A DNA stretch of 64,000 nt, taken from Neodontobutis hainanensis. Lineage: Eukaryota; Chordata; Actinopteri; Gobiiformes; Odontobutidae. The notes below the pieces were generated by a model. That model was not told where the DNA came from. It saw only the letters and a program-made list of their open reading frames with translations, and made no database searches. The position numbers were made by a program, and so were the translations under genes. Below, one piece after another: positions 18,481 through 32,051 of this stretch. Each line of letters begins with the position of its first letter. Positions within the stretch are counted from its first letter, which is position 1. The stretch covers positions 1 through 64,000 of the forward strand of contig JALDNG010000495.1 of the NCBI GenBank assembly GCA_024349245.1, given 5' to 3'.

Positions 18481-21400
18481 CTCCTCTTGTCTCTCTATTC
18501 CTCTCTCCTCTGGTCTATCTGTCTTTCTGCCTCCTCTGAACTCTCGGTGGCCTCTTCCCCTCTGGTCTAACTGTGGCCTTTGCCTCTTCTCGCTCTATAT
18601 CTCCTCTGCCTCCTCTCGTCTCTGTGGCCTCTGCCTCCTATGGTCTCTCTGTGGCCTCTTCCTCCTCTGGCCTCTCTAGTCTCTCTGCCTCCACTAGTCT
18701 CTCTCTGTGCCTCTGCCTCCCTGGTCTGTCTGTGGCCTCTGACTCCTCTGGTCTCTTTGTCTCCTCTGCCTCTTATAGTCACTCTGTGGCCTCTGCCTCC
18801 TCTGGACTCTCTGTCTCCGCTGCTCTAACTGCCTCCTCTGGTCTCTCTGTCTTTCTGCCACCTCTGAACTCTCGATGGCCTCTGCCCCCTCTGGTCTCAC
18901 TGTGGCCTCTGCTTCCTCTGGTCTCTCTGTGGCCTCTGCCTCCTCTGGTCTCTTTGTGGCCTCTGCCTTCTCTGGTCTCTCCTCCTCCTCTGCATCCTCT
19001 CATCTCTCTGCCTCTTCTGGTCTCTCTGTCTTTCTGTCTCCTCTGAACTCTCGATGGCCTCTGCCCCTCTGCTCTCTCTGTGGCCTCTGCCTCCTCTGGT
19101 CTCTCTCTGGCCTCTGCCTTCTCTTGTCTCTCTGCCTCCTCTGCCCCTCTGGTCTCTCTGCCTCCACTGGTCTCTCTATTGCCTCTGCCTCCTCTGGTCT
19201 CTCTTTTGCCTCTGCCTCCTCTGGTCTCTTTGTCTCCTCTTCATCCTATAATCACTCTATGGCCTCTGCCTCCTCTGGTCTTTCTGCCTCCTCTGCCTCC
19301 CCTGCTCAAACTGCCTCCTCTGGTTTCTATGTTGCCTCTGCCTCCTCTGGTTTCTCTGTGGCCTCTGTCTTCTCTGATCTCTCTTTGGCGCTGCCTCCTG
19401 GTCTCTCTGTGTCATCTGCCTTTTCTGTTCTCTCTGCCTCCTCTGCCTCCTCTGGTCTCTCTATGGTCTCTGCCTCCTCTGGACTCTCTGCCTCCTCTGG
19501 TCTCTCTGTCTCCTCTGCCTCTTCTGGTCTCTCTGTCTCCTCTGCCTCCTCTGGTCTCTCTACCTCCACTGCCTCCTCTGGTCTGTCTGTGTCCTCTGCC
19601 TCCTCTCGTCTCTCTGTGGCCTCTGCCTCCTCTGGTCTCTCTGTCTCCTATGCCTCCACTGGTCTCTCAGTGGCCTCTGCCTCCACTAGTCTCTCTGACT
19701 TATGTGTCTCCTCTAGTCTCTCTGTTGCCTCTGCCTCCTATGGTCTCTCTGTGGCCTCTGCCTCCTCTAATCTCTGCCTTCTCTGCCTCCTCTGGTCTCT
19801 CTATGGCCTCTGCCTTTAATGGACTCTCTCTGGCCTCTGCCTCCTCTGGTCTCTCTGCCTCCTCTGCCCTCTCTGCTCTCTCTGTGGCCTCTGACTCCTC
19901 TGGACTCTCTGCATCCTCTGGTCTTTCTGTGGCCTCTGCTTCCTCTAGTCTCTCTGCGGCCTCTGCCTCCTCTGGTCTCTCTGTGAACTTTGCCTCGTCT
20001 GATCTCTCTGTGGCCTCTGCCTCCTCTCGTCCCTCTGTTTCGCCTGCCTCCACTGGTCTCTCTGCCTTTTCTGCCTCCTCTGCTCTCTCTACCTCCACTG
20101 GTCTCTCTGTGAACTCTGCCTCCTCTGGTCTCTCTGTGACCTATGCCTCCTCTGGATTCTCTGTGGCCTCTGCCTGCTCTGGTCTCTCTGTCTCCTATGC
20201 CTCCACTGGTCTCTCAGTGGCCTTTGACTCCACTCGTCTCTCTTTGGCCTCTGCCTCCTCTGCTCTCTCTCTGGCCTCTACCTCCACTAGTCTCTCTGAC
20301 TTATCTGTCTCCTCTAGTCTCTCTGTCGCCTCTTCCTCCTCTGGTCTCTCTGTGGCCTCTGCCTCCTCTAGTCTCTCTGCCTTCTCTGCCTTCTCTTGTC
20401 TCTCTGTGGCCTCTGCCTTTACTGGACTCTCTGTGGCCTCTGCCTCCACTGGTCTCTCTGTGACTTATGCCTCCTCTGGTCTCTCTCTGGCCTCTGCCTC
20501 CTCTGGTCTCTCTGCCTCCTCTGCCTCCTCTGGTCTCTCTATGGCCTCTGACTCCTTTGGACTCTCTGTTACCTCTGCCTCCTCTGGTCTCTCTGTGGCC
20601 TATGCCTCCTCTGGATTCTCTGTGGCCTCTGCCTCCTCTGGTCTCTCTGTCTCCTTTGCCTCCTCTTTTATCTCTGTGGCCTCTGCCTCCTCTGGTCTCT
20701 CTGTGGCCTCTGCCTCCTCTTGTCTCTCTATTCCGCTATCTTCTCTGGTCTCTTTGTCTTTCTGCCGCCTCTGAACTCTCGGTGGCCTCTTCTCCCTCTG
20801 GTCTAACTGTGGCCTTTGCCTCTTCTGCGCTCTATATCTCCTCTGCCTCCTCTGGTCTCTCTGTGGCCTCTGCCTCCTCTGGTCTCTCTGTGGCCTCTGC
20901 CTCCTCTGGCCTCTCTAGTTTCTCTGCCTCCACTAGTCTCTCTATTGCCTCTGCCTCCTCTGGTCTGTCTGTGGCCTCTGACTCCTCTGGTCTCTTTGTC
21001 TCCTCTGCCTCCTCTAGTCACTCTGTGGCCTCTGCTTCCTCTGGACTCTCTGCTTCCTCTGGTCTCTCTGTGGCCTCTGCCTCCTCTGGTCTCTCTGCCT
21101 CCGCTGCTCTAACTGCCTCCTCTGGTCTCTCTGTGGCCGCTGCCTCCTCTGGTCTCTCTGTGGCATCTGCCTTTTCTGGTCTCTCTGCCTCCTCTGCCTC
21201 TTCTGGTCTCTCTGTGGCCTCTGCCTCCTCTGGTCTTTTTGTGGCCTCTGCCTCCTCTGGTCTTTCTTTGGCCTCTACCTCCTCTAGCCTTTCTGTGGCC
21301 TCTGCCTCCTCTGGACTCTCTATTCCTCTATCTCCTCTGGTCTCTCTGTGGCCTCTTTCTCCTTTGGTCTCTCTGCCTCCTCTGCATCCTCTCGTCTCTC

Positions 21401-24400
21401 CTCCTCTCTCTCTGTCTTTCTGCCTCCTCTGAACTCTCGGTGGCCTCTTCCCCTCTGGTCTAACTGTGGCCTCTTCCTCTTCTGCTCTCTCTATCTCCTC
21501 TACCTCCTCTCTTCTCTCTGTGGCCTCTGCCTCCTCTGGTCTCTCTGTGGCCTCTGCCTTCTCTTGACTCTCTGCCTCCTCTGTCCCCTCTAGTCTCTCT
21601 GCCTCCAATGCTCTCTTTTTGCCTCTGCCTCCTCTGGTCTCTTTGTGGCCTCTGCCTCCTCTGGTCTCTCTGCCTCCTGCTCTAACTGCCTCCTCTGGTC
21701 TCTTTGTGGCCTCTGCCTCCTCTGGTCTTTCTGTGGCCTCTGCCTCCTCTGGTCTCTCTGTGGCCTCTGCCTCCTCTGGTCTCTCTGCCTCCTCTGCTCC
21801 CTCTGCTCTCTGCCTCCATTGGTCTCTCAATTGCCTCTGCCTCCTCTGATCACTCTGTGGACTCTGCCTCCTCTGGTCTCTTTGTCTCCTCTGCCTCCTC
21901 TAGTCACTCTGTGGCCTCTGCCTCCTCTGGTCTCTCTGTCTCCTCTGCCTCCTCTCCTCTAACTGCCTCGTCTGGTCTCTCTGCCTCCTCTGCTTCCTCT
22001 CGTCTCTCTGTGGCCTCTGCCTCCTCTGCTCTCTCTGTCTCCCCTGCCTCCACTGGTCTCTCTGCCTTCTCTGCCTCCTCTGCTCTCTCTACCTCCACTG
22101 GTCTCTCTGTGTCCTCTGCCTCCTGTGGTCTCTCTGTGGTCTCTGCCTTCTCTTGTCTCTCTGTGGCCACTGCCTCCTCTGGTCTCTCTGTGGCATCTGC
22201 CTTTCTGGTCTCTCTGCCTCATCTGGTCTCTCTGTGGCCTCTGCCTCCCATTAGTCTCTCTGCCTCCCCTGCTTCCTCTCGTCTCTCTGTCTCCTCTGCC
22301 TCCTCTAGTTTCTCTGCCTCCCCTGCTTTCTCTCGTCTCTCTGTCTCCTCTGCCTCCTCTGGTCTCTCTGCCTCCTCTGCCTCCTCTGGTCTCTCTGTGG
22401 CCTCTGCCTCCTCTGGTCTCTCTGTGGCCTCTGCCTCCTCTGGTCTTTGTCTCCTCTGCCTCCTCTAGTCACTGTGTGGCCTCTGCCTCCTCTGGTCTCT
22501 CTGCTTTCTCTGCCTCCTCTGCTTTAACTTCCTCCTCTGGTCTCTCTGTCTCTCTGCCTCATCTGGTCTCTCTGTGGCCTCTGCCTCCTCTGGTCTCTCT
22601 GCCTCCTTTGTTTCCACTGGTCTCTCTATTGCCTCTGCCTCCTCTGGTCTCTCTGTGGCCTATGCCTCCTCTGGTCTCACTGCTTCCTCTGCCTCCTCTG
22701 CTCTAACTGCCTCCTCTAATCTCCTGTCTCTCTGCCTCAGCTGGTCTCTCTGTGGCCTCTGCCTCCTCTGGTCTCTCTGTGGCCTCTGCCTCCTCTGGTC
22801 TCTCTGTGGCGCTGCCTCCTCTGGTCTCTCTGTGGCATCTGCCTTTTCTGGTCTCTCTGCCTCCTCTGCCTCCTATGGTCTCTCTGTGACCTCTGCCTCT
22901 TCTGGTCTCTCTGTGGCTTCTGCCTCCTCTGGACTCTATGCCTCCTCTAGTCTTTCTGTGGCCTTTGCCTCCTCTAGACTCTCTGCCTCCCCTGCTTCCT
23001 CTCGTCTCTCTGTCTCGTCTGCCTCCTCTGGTCTCTCTGCCTCCTCTGCCCCCTCTGGTCTCTCTGTCTCTACTGGTCTCTCTATTGCCTGTGCCTCCTC
23101 TGGTCTCTCTGTTGCCTCTGCCTCCTCTGGTCTCTCTGCCTCCTCTGCTTCCTCTCATCTCTCTGTGGCCTCTGCCTCCTCTGCTCTCTCTGTCTCCCCT
23201 GCCTCCACTGGCCTTTCTGCCTTCTCTGCCTCCTCTGCTCTCTCTACCTCCACTGGTTTCTCTTTGACCTCTGCAATCCTCTGGTCTCTCTGTGGCCTAT
23301 GCCTCCTCTGGATTCTCTGTGGCCTCTGCCTCCTCTGGTTACTCTGTCTCCTATGCCTCCACTGGTCTCTCAGTGGCCTTTGACTCCACTCGTCTCTCTG
23401 TGGCCTCTGCCTCCACTAGTCTCTCTGCCTTCTCTGCCTCCTCTTGTCTCTCTGTGGCCTCTGCCTTTACTGGAGTCTCTATGGCCTCTGCCTCCACTGG
23501 TCTCTCTGTGACTTATGCCTCCTCTGGTCTCTCTCTGGCCTCTGCCTCCTCTGGTCTCTCCGCCTTTTCTGCCTGCTCTTGTATCTCTGTGGCCTCTGCC
23601 TCCTCTGGACTCTCTGCCTCCTCGTTATTCTGTGGCCTCTGCTTCCTCTGGTCTCCCTGCCCCGTTGTCTCCTCTGGTCTCTCTGTGGCCTCTGCCTCCT
23701 CTGGTCTCTCTGTAAACTCTGCCTCCTCTGGTCTCTCTGTGGCCTCTGCCTCCTCTGGTCTCTCTGCCTCTTCTGCCTCCTCTTGTCCCTCTGCCTCCTC
23801 TACTCTCTCTCTGGCCTCTTCCTCCTCTGCTCTCTCTGCCTCCTCTGCCTCCTCTGGTCTCTCTTCCTCCTCTGGTCTCTCTGTCTCTCTGCCTCCTCTG
23901 GTCTTTTTGTGGTATCTGCCTCCTCTGGTCTCTTTGTGGCCGCTGACTCCTCTGGTCTCTCTATGGCATCTGCCTTTTGTGGTCTCTCGGCCTCCTCTGC
24001 CTCCTCTGGTCTCTCTGTGGCCTTTGCCTCCACTGGACTCTGTGCCCCCTCTGGTCACTCTGTGGCCTCTGCCTCCTCTGGTCTCTCTGCCTCCTCTACC
24101 TCCTCTAGTCTATCTGCCTCCTCTGGTCTCTTTGTGGCCTCTGCCTTCTCTGATCACTTTGTGGCCTCTGCCTTCTCTTGTCTCTCTGCCTCCTCTGGTC
24201 TCTCTGTGGCATCTGCCTCCTCTGGTATCTCTGTCTCCTCTGCCTCCTCTGCTCTCTCTGTGGCCTCTGGCTCCTCTGCTCTCTCTGTCTCCTCTATCTC
24301 CTCTGGTCTCTCTGTTGCCTCTGCCTCCTCTGGTCTCTCTATGGCCTCTGTCTCCTCTAGACTCTCTGCCTTCTCTGCCTCCTCTGGTCTCTCTGTTGCC

Positions 24401-26426
24401 TCTACCTCCTCTGTTCTCTTCGTGTCCTTTGACTCCTCTAGTCTCTCTGTGTCCTCTTCCTCCTCTGGTCTCTCTGTGGCCTCTGTCTTCTCTGGATCTC
24501 TCTGTGGCCTCTGGTCTCGCTGTCTCTCTGCCTCCTCTGGTCTCTCTCTGGCCTCTGCCTCCTCTGGTCTCTCTGTGGCCTCTGCCTTCTCTGGTCTCTC
24601 TGTGGCCGCTGCCTCCTTTGGTCTCTTACTGGCATCTGCCTTTTCTGGTCTCTCTGCCTGCTTTGCCTCATCTGGTCTTTCTGTCGCCTCTGCTTCCTCT
24701 GTTCTCTCTGCCTCCTCTACTTCCTCTCGTCTCTATGTGGCCTCTGCCTCCTCTGGTCTCTCTGTCTCCTCTGCCTCCTCTGGTCTCTCTGCCTCCTTTG
24801 CCTCCTCTGATCTTTCTGTGGCCTCTGCCTCCTCTGGTATCTCTGTCTCCTCTGCCTCCTCTGCTCTCTCTGTGGCCTCTGGCTCCTCTACTCTCTCTGT
24901 CTCCTCTGTCTCCTCTGGTCTCTCTTTGGCCTCTGCCTCCTCTGGTCTCTTCGTGTCCTCTGTCTCCTCTGTACTCTCTATGTCCTCTGCCTTCTTTGGT
25001 CAGTCTTTGGCCTCTGCCTTCTCTGGATCTCTCTGTGGCCTCTGGTCTCTCGGTCTCTGTGCCTCCTCTGGTCTCTCTGTGGACTCTGCCTCCTCTGGTC
25101 TCTCTGTGGCCTTTGTCTTCTCTGGTCTCTCTGTGGCCGCTGCCTCCTCTGGTCTCTTACTGGCATCTGCCTTTCTAGTCTCTCTGACTCCTCTGCCTCC
25201 TCTAGTCTCTCTGTGGCCTCTGCCTCCTCTGGATGCTCTCTGCCTCTGGTCTTTCTGTTGCCTCTGCCTCCTCTGGTCTCTCTGCCTCCTCTGCCTCCTC
25301 TGGTCTCTCTGTTGCCTCTGCCTCCTCTGGTCTGTCTGTGTCCTCTGCCTCCTCTGCCTCCTCTGCCTCCTCTAGTCTCTCTGTGTCCTCTGCCTCCTCT
25401 GGTCTGTCTGCGTCCTCTGCCTCCTCTCCCCTCTCTGTGGCCTCTTCCTCCTCTGGTCTGTCTGTCTCCTCTGCATCCACTGCTCTCTTTTTGGCCTCTG
25501 CCTCCACTGCTCTCTTTGTGGCCTCTGCCTCCTCTAGTCTCTCTCTGGCCTCTGCCTCTTCTAGTCTCTCTGCCTTCTCTGTCTCCTCTATCTCCTCTGG
25601 TCTCTCTGTTGCCTCTGCCTCCTCTGGTCTCTTCGTGTCCTCTGCCTACTCTGGTCTCTCTGTGTCCTCTGCCTCCTCTGGTCAGTCTTTGGCCTCTGCC
25701 TTCTCTGGATCTCTCTGTGGCCTCTGGTCTCTTACTGGCATCTGCCTTTTATGGTCTCTCTGTGGCCTCTGCCTCCTCTAGTCTCTCTGTGGCCTCTGCC
25801 TCCTCTGGACTCTCTGCCTCCTTTGGTCTTTCTGTTGCCTCTGCCTCCTCTGGCCTCTCTGCCTCCTCTACTTCCTCTCGTCTCTTTGTGGCCTCTGCCT
25901 CCTCTGGTCTCTCTGCCTCCTCTGGTCTCTCTGTGGCCTCTGCCTCCTCTGGTCTGTCTATGGCCTCTGCCTTTACTGGACTCTCTGTGGCCTCTGCCTC
26001 CATTGGTCTCTCTGTGACTTATGCCTCCTCTGGACTCTCTCTGGCCTCTGCCTCCTCTGGTCTCTCTGCCTCCTCTGCGCTCTCTGCTCTCTCTGTGGCC
26101 TCTGACTCCTCTGGAATCTTTGCTTCCTCTGGTCTTTCTGTGGCCTCTGCTTCCTCTACTCTCCCTGCCCCGTTGCCTCCTCTGAACTCTCGGTGGCCTC
26201 TGCCTTCTCTGGTCTCTCTGCCCCGATGCCTCCTCTGGTTACTCTGTGGCCTATGCCTCCTCTGGTCTCTCTGCGGCCTCTGCCTCCTCTGGTCTCTCTG
26301 TGAACTTTGCCTCGTCTGATCTCTCTGTGGCCTCTGCCTCCTCTCGTCTCTCTGTGTCGCCTGCCTCCACTGGTCTCTCTGCCTTCTCTTCCTCCTCTGC
26401 TCTCTCTACCTCCACTGGTCTCTCTG

Positions 26427-27700
26427 TGACCTCTGCAATCCTCTGGTCTCTCTGTGGCCTATGCCTCCTCGGGTCTCTTTGTCTCCTCTGCCTCCTCTAG
26501 TCACTCTGTGGCCTCTCTCTCCTCTAGTCTCTATGCCTCCTCTGCCTCCTCTGCTCTAACTGCCTCCTGTGGTCTCTCTATCTGTCTGCCTCCTCTGGTC
26601 TCTCTGTGGCCTCTGCCTCCTCTGGTCTCTAATGTGGCCTCTGCCTTCTCTGGTCTCTCTCTGGCCGCTGCCTACTCTGGTCTCTCTGAGGCATCTGTCT
26701 TTTCTGGTCTCTATGCCTCCTCTGCCTCCTCTGGTCTCTCTGTGGCCTCTGCCTCCTCTGGTCTGTCTGTGTCCTCTGCCTCCTCTGGTCTCTCTGTGGC
26801 CTCTGCTTCCTCTTGTCTCTCTGTCTCCTCTGCCTCCACTTGTCTCTCTGTGTTCTCTGCCTCCACTCGTCCCTCTGTGGCCTCTGCATCCTCTGGTCTT
26901 TCTGTGGCCTCTGCCTTCTTTGGTCTCTCTGCCTCCTCTGCTTCCTCTTGTCTCTCTGTGGCCTCTGCCTCCTCTGGTCTCTCTGTCTCCTTTGCCTCCT
27001 CTGGTCTTTCTGCCTCCTCTGCCTCCTCTGGTCTCTCTGTGGCCTCTGCCTCCTCTGGTCTCTCTCTGGCCTGTGCCTTCTCTTGTCTCTCTGCCTCCTC
27101 TGTCCATTCTGTTCTCTCTGCCTCCACTGGTCTCTCTATTGCCTCTGCCTCCTCTGGTCTCTCTCTGGCCTCTGCCTCTTTTAGTCTCTCTGCCTTCTCT
27201 GTCTTCTCTAGTCTCTTTGTGGCCTCTGCCTCCCCTGGTCTCTCTGTGGCCTCTGCCTCCTCTGGTCTCTTTGTGGCCGCTGCCTCCTTTGGTCTCTCTC
27301 TGGCATCAGCCTTTTCTGCTCTCTCCGCCTCCTATGCCTGCTCTTGTCTCTCTGTGGCCTCTGCCTCCTCTGGACTCTGCCTCCTCTCATTATTCTGTGG
27401 CCTCTGCTTCCTCTGGTCTTGCTGCCCCGTTGTCTCCTCTGGTCTCTCTGCGGCCTCTGCCTCCTCTGGTCTCTCTGTGAACTCTGCCTGCTCTGGTCTC
27501 TCTGTGGCCTCTGCATCCTCTGGACTCTCTTTGGCCTCTGCCTCCTCTGGTCTCTCTGCCTCTTCTGCCTCCTCTTGTCTCTCTGCCTCCACTGGTCTCT
27601 CTCTTGCCTCTGCCTCCTCTGGTCTCTCTGTCTCCTCTGCCTCCTCTACTCTCTCTCTGGCCTCTTCCTCCTCTGCTCTCTCTGCCTCCTCTGCCTCCTC
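26427..27700 (+). repeat. Duplicated A block, left copy (partner near 45611-46970)
   Basis: A block starting with the distinctive GTGACCTCTGCAATCCTCTG at 26427 reappears at 45611, an offset of 19184, with the same succession of variants (CCTCGGGTCTCTTTG, TCTCTAATGT, GAGGCATCTGTC). Ends are approximate, because similarity fades gradually into related A sequence. Confidence 0.75.
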
Positions 27701-30636
27701 TGGTCTCTCTGCCTCCTCTGGTCTCTCTCAGTCTCTCTGCCTCCTCTGCTCTCTCTGTGGTATCTGCCTCCTCTGTTCTCTCTGTGGCATCTGCCTTTTG
27801 TGGTCTCTCGGCCTCCTCTGACTCCTCTGGTCTCTCTGTGGACTTTGCCTCCACTGGACTCTGTGCCTCCTCTGGTCACTCTGTGGCCTCTGCCTCCTCT
27901 GGTCTCTCTGCCTCCTCTACCTCCATTAGTCTCTCTGCCTCCTCTGGTCTCTCTGTGGCCTCTACCTCCTCTGATCACTTTGTGGCCTCTGCCTCCTCTG
28001 GTCTCTCTGTGGCATCTGCTTCCTCTGGTCTCTCTGTGTTCTCTTCCTCCTCTGGTCTCTGTGTGGCCTCTGTCGTCTCTGGATCTCTCTGTGGCCTCTG
28101 GTTTCTCTATCTCTCTGCCTCCTCTGGTCTCTCTCTGGCCTCTGCCTCCTCTGGTCTCTCTCTCTCTCTCTGCCTTCTCTGTTCTCTCTATGGCCGCTGC
28201 CTCCTTTGGTCTCTTACTGGCATCTGCCTTTTCTGGTCTCTCTGCCTGCTTTGCCTCATCTGGTCTTTATGTAGCCTCTGAATCCTCTGTTCTTTCTGCC
28301 TCCTCTACTTCCTCTCCTCTCTCTGTGGCTTCTGCCTCCTCTGGTCTCTCTGTCTCCTCTGCCTCCTCTGGTCTCTCTGCCTCCTCTGCCTCCTCTGCCT
28401 CCTCTGATCTCTCTGTGGCCTCTGCCTCCTCTGGTATCTCTGTCTCCTCTTCCTCCTCTGCTCTCTCTGTGGCCTCTGGCTCCTCTGCTCTCTCTGTCTC
28501 CTCTATCTCCTCTGGTCTCTCTGTTGCCTCTGCCTCCTCTGGTCTCTTCGTGTCCTCTGCCTCCTCTGGTCTCTCTGTGTCCTCTGCCTCCTCTGGTCTG
28601 TCTTTGGCCTCTGCCTTCTCTGGATCTCTCTGTGGCCTCTGGTCTCTTACTGGCATCTGCCTTTTATGGTCTCTCTGTGGCCTCTGCCTCCTCTAGTCTC
28701 TCTGTGGCCTCTGCCTCCTCTGGACTCTCTGCCTCCTTTGGTCTTTCTGTTGCCTCTGCCTCCTCTGGCCTCTCTGCCTCCTCTACTTCCTCTCGTCTCT
28801 TTGTGGCCTCTGCCTCCTCTAGTCTCTCTGTCTCCTCTGCCTCCTCTGGTCTCTCTGCCTCCTCTGGTCTCTCTGTGGCCTCTGCCTCCTCTGTTCTGTC
28901 TGTGTCCTCTACCTCCTCTGCCTCCTCTGGTCTCTCCTTGTCCTCTGCCTCCTCTGGTCTGTCTGCGTCCTCTGCCTCCTCTCCCTCTCTGTTGCCTCTT
29001 CCTCCTCTTGTTTGTCTGTCTCCTCTGCATCCACTGCTCTCTTTTTGGCCTCTGCCTCCACTGCTCTCTTTGTGGCCTCTGCCTCCTCTAGTCTCTCTCT
29101 GGCCTCTGCCTCTTCTAGTCTCTCTGCCTTCTCTGTCTCCTCTATCTCCTCTGTTCTCTCTGTTGCCTCTGCCTCCTCTGGTCTCTTCGTGTCCTCTGCC
29201 TCCTCTGGTCTCTCTGTGTCCTCTGCCTCCTCTGGTCAGTCTTTGGCCTCTGCCTTCTCTGGATCTCTCTGTGGCCTCTGGTCTCTTACTGGCATCTGCC
29301 TTTTATGGTCTCTCTGTGGCCTCTGCCTCCTCTAGTCTCTCTGTGGCCTCTGCCTCCTCTGGACTCTCTGCCTCCTTTGGTCTTTCTGTTGCGTCTGCCT
29401 CCTCTGGCCTCTCTGCCTATCTACTTCCTCTCGTCTCTTTGTGGCCTCTGCCTCCTCTGGTCTCTCTGTCTCCTCTGCCTCCTCTGGTCTCTCTGCCTCC
29501 TCTGGTCTCTCTGTGGCCTCTGCCTCCTCTGGTCTGTCTGTGTCCTCTACCTCCTCCGCCTCCTCTGGTCTCTCTGTGTCCTCTGCCTCCTCTGGTCTGT
29601 CTCGTCCTCTGCCTCCTCTGCCCTCTCTGTGGCCTCTTCCTCCTCTGGTCTGTCTGTCTCCTCTGCATCAACTGCTCTCTTTTGGCCTCTGCCTCCACTG
29701 CTCTCTTTGTGGCCTCTGCCTCCTCTAGTCTCTCTCTGGCCTCTGCCTCTTCTAGTCTCTCTGCCTTCTCTGTCTCCTCTAGTCTCTCTGTGTCCTCTAT
29801 CTGCTCTGGTCTCTGTGTTGCCTCTGCCTCCTCTGGTCTCTTTGTGGCCTCTGCCTTCTCTGGTCTCTCTGCCTCCTCTGGTCTCTCTGTGGCCTCTGCC
29901 TCCTCTGGTCTCTCTGTGGCATCTGCCTTTTCTGGTCTCTCTGCCTCCTCAACATCCTCTCATCTCTCTGCCTCCTCTTGTCTCTCTGTCTTTCTGCCTG
30001 CTCTGATCTCTCGGTGGCCTTTGCCTCTCCTGGTCTCTGCCTTGTTTCCTCCTCTGGTCTTTCTGTAGCCTCTGCCTCCTCTAGCCTCTCTGCCTCCTCT
30101 GGTCTTTCTGTGGCCTCTGCCTCTTCTGTTCTCTCTGTCTCTTCTGTCTCCTCTGGTCTCTCTGCCTCCTCTGCCTTCTCTGGTCTCTCTTTGGCCTCTG
30201 CCTCCTTTGGTCTGTCTGTGTCCTCTGCCTCCTCTGTTCTCTCTGTGGCCTCTGCCTCCTCTAGTCTCTCTGTCTCCTCTGCCTCCACTGGTCTCTCTGT
30301 TGCCTCTGCCTCCACTGGTCTCTCTTTGGCCTCTGCCTCCTCTGGTCTCTCTCTGGCCTCTGCCCTCCTCTAGTCGCTTTGCCTTCTCTGTCTCCTCTAG
30401 TCTCTCTGTGGCCTCTGCCTCCTCTGGTCTCTCTGTCTCCTCTGCCTCCTCTGCTCTCTCTGTGGCCGCTGCCTCCTTTGGTCTCTCTGTGGCATCTGCC
30501 TTTTCTGGTCTCTCTGCCTCCTCCTCCTCTTCTGGTCTCTTTGTGGCCTTTGCCTCCTCTGGACTCTCTGCCTCCTCTGGACTTTCTGTGGCCTCCGCTT
30601 CCTCTCGTCTCCCACCCCGTTACCTCCTCTGGTCTC

Positions 30637-30792
30637 CTCATCTGCAGTCTATTCATCTGCAAATTGCCAGTCTGTTCTACTCCACGTCTACAGTCAGTTC
30701 TAATAATTGTCTACTGTCTGTTCTTCTGCACATTTACAGTCTGTACTACTGCATTTCTACAGTCTGTTCTAATGCTCGACTACAGTCTGTCT
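30637..30792 (-). repeat. Inverted family B cap, module 3
   Basis: Third copy of the short reverse-orientation B block, in step with 91-246 at an offset of 30546 and without visible differences. It again separates an A array from a C array. Confidence 0.9.
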
Positions 30793-32051
30793 GGGCCTTT
30801 AGCGCATACCCTTTTTTGACCTTTTAAACCCCTTATCAATGTGGTAGCCTCGCCAACCTTTACCACACGCTTCCACGTACTGGGTTGAGAAAAGGAGACC
30901 ACATTTCACTTGATCGGACCTCGGGAAGTGACCGCCAGTGCCCCCACTAGGGTGAACACATTGACAAAATGGGCATGTGGGAATCCCAAATTTTTCCCCC
31001 TGGCTCCTGGAGTAGCCCTGAATCACATATCCGAAGTGCAGAGCTCAAGAGCAAAGGGGAAAAAAATTATGATCAAAAAGACACCTTTCTTGTCAGGGCC
31101 TATAGCTCGTACCCTTAGTTGACATTTTGACCCCTTACCAATGTCGTAGCCTCTCCAAATTAAGCACGCTGGCTCCTGGGGCCACCCAGAACAACATATC
31201 AAAGGCTGCAGGCTTTAGAGCAAAGGCAAAAAGTTAAAGCCTACAAATGACACAGCCTATAACGGGTTCTGACCATTGACCCCTGAACATTATTTGATCC
31301 CTTAACAATGTCGTAGCCTCTCCAATTTTTTAAATGCTGGCTCCAGGGGCCACCCAGAACGACATAGGCAAGGCGGCTAGCTCTAGAGTCAAGGGAAGAA
31401 AATTGATGACTCAAAAGACATCTCTCCTTTTTGGGCCTTTAGCGCGTACCCTTTTTTGACCTTTCGACCCCTTAACAATGTGGTAGCCTCTCCAAACTTT
31501 GCCACAGGCTTCCACATACTGTGTCAAAAAAAAGGAGACCACATTTCACTTGATTTTCCTCGGGAAGTGACCGCCAGTGCCCCCACTAGGGTGAATACAT
31601 TGACAAAATGGGCATGTGGGAATCCTAAATTTTTCCCCCTGGCTCCTGGAGTAGCCCTGAATCACATATCCGAAGCGCAGAGCTCTAGAGCAAAGGGGAA
31701 AAGAATTATGATCAAAAAGACACCTTTCTTTTCAGGGCATATAGCACATACCCTTAGTTGACCTTTTGACCCCTTACCAATGTCGTAGCCTCTCCAAATT
31801 TTGCACGCTGGCTCCTGGGGCCACCCAGTTAGACATATCAAAGGTTGCTGGCTTTAGATCAAAGTGAAAAAGTTTCAGCCTCCTAAAGACACAGCTTATA
31901 ACGGGTTTTGACCATTGACCCCTGAACACTATTTGACCCCTTAACAATGTCGTAGCCTCTCCAAATTTTGCACGCTGGCTCCTAGGGCCACCCAGAACGA
32001 CATATCAAAGACCACATTTCACTTGATCGGACCTCGGGAAGTGACCGCCAG
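30793..32051. repeat. Family C satellite, module 3 (about two higher-order units)
   Basis: Complete higher-order unit at 30793-31432 (640 bp) and a partial unit at 31433-32051. Apart from 24 bases missing in the other copy and a few substitutions (for example GAGCTCAAGAGC here, GAGCTCTAGAGC at 247-1481), it is the same sequence as module 1. Its homopolymer lengths agree with module 2, so this copy holds the older state. Confidence 0.9.

Larger units (their letters stand above)
13894..30636. repeat. Family A minisatellite array 3 (about 16.7 kb)
   Basis: Unbroken family A repeats, made of 27-bp units mixed with 18-bp and 9-bp shorter forms. Distinct unit variants (GTGACTTATGCC, TGTCTCCTATGCC, GTGGCATCTGCCTTTTC, TGTCGCCTGCC and others) act as bar codes that let duplicated blocks be followed. 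Local duplications at 14310-17259, 16821-18480, 19.6-21.0 kb and 25.7-29.4 kb account for much of the length. Frames are open for hundreds of codons but are interrupted wherever an indel is not a multiple of three, for example GTGGCGCTGCC at about 22807 where other units have GTGGCCGCTGCC. No unique sequence or gene was found inside. Confidence 0.93.

Noticed and set aside
23292..25375. Overlapping open frames of 628 and 643 codons in two forward frames
   Set aside because: Two frames equally open over the same DNA with repeat-translated sequence cannot both be genes, and neither has any non-repeat residue block.
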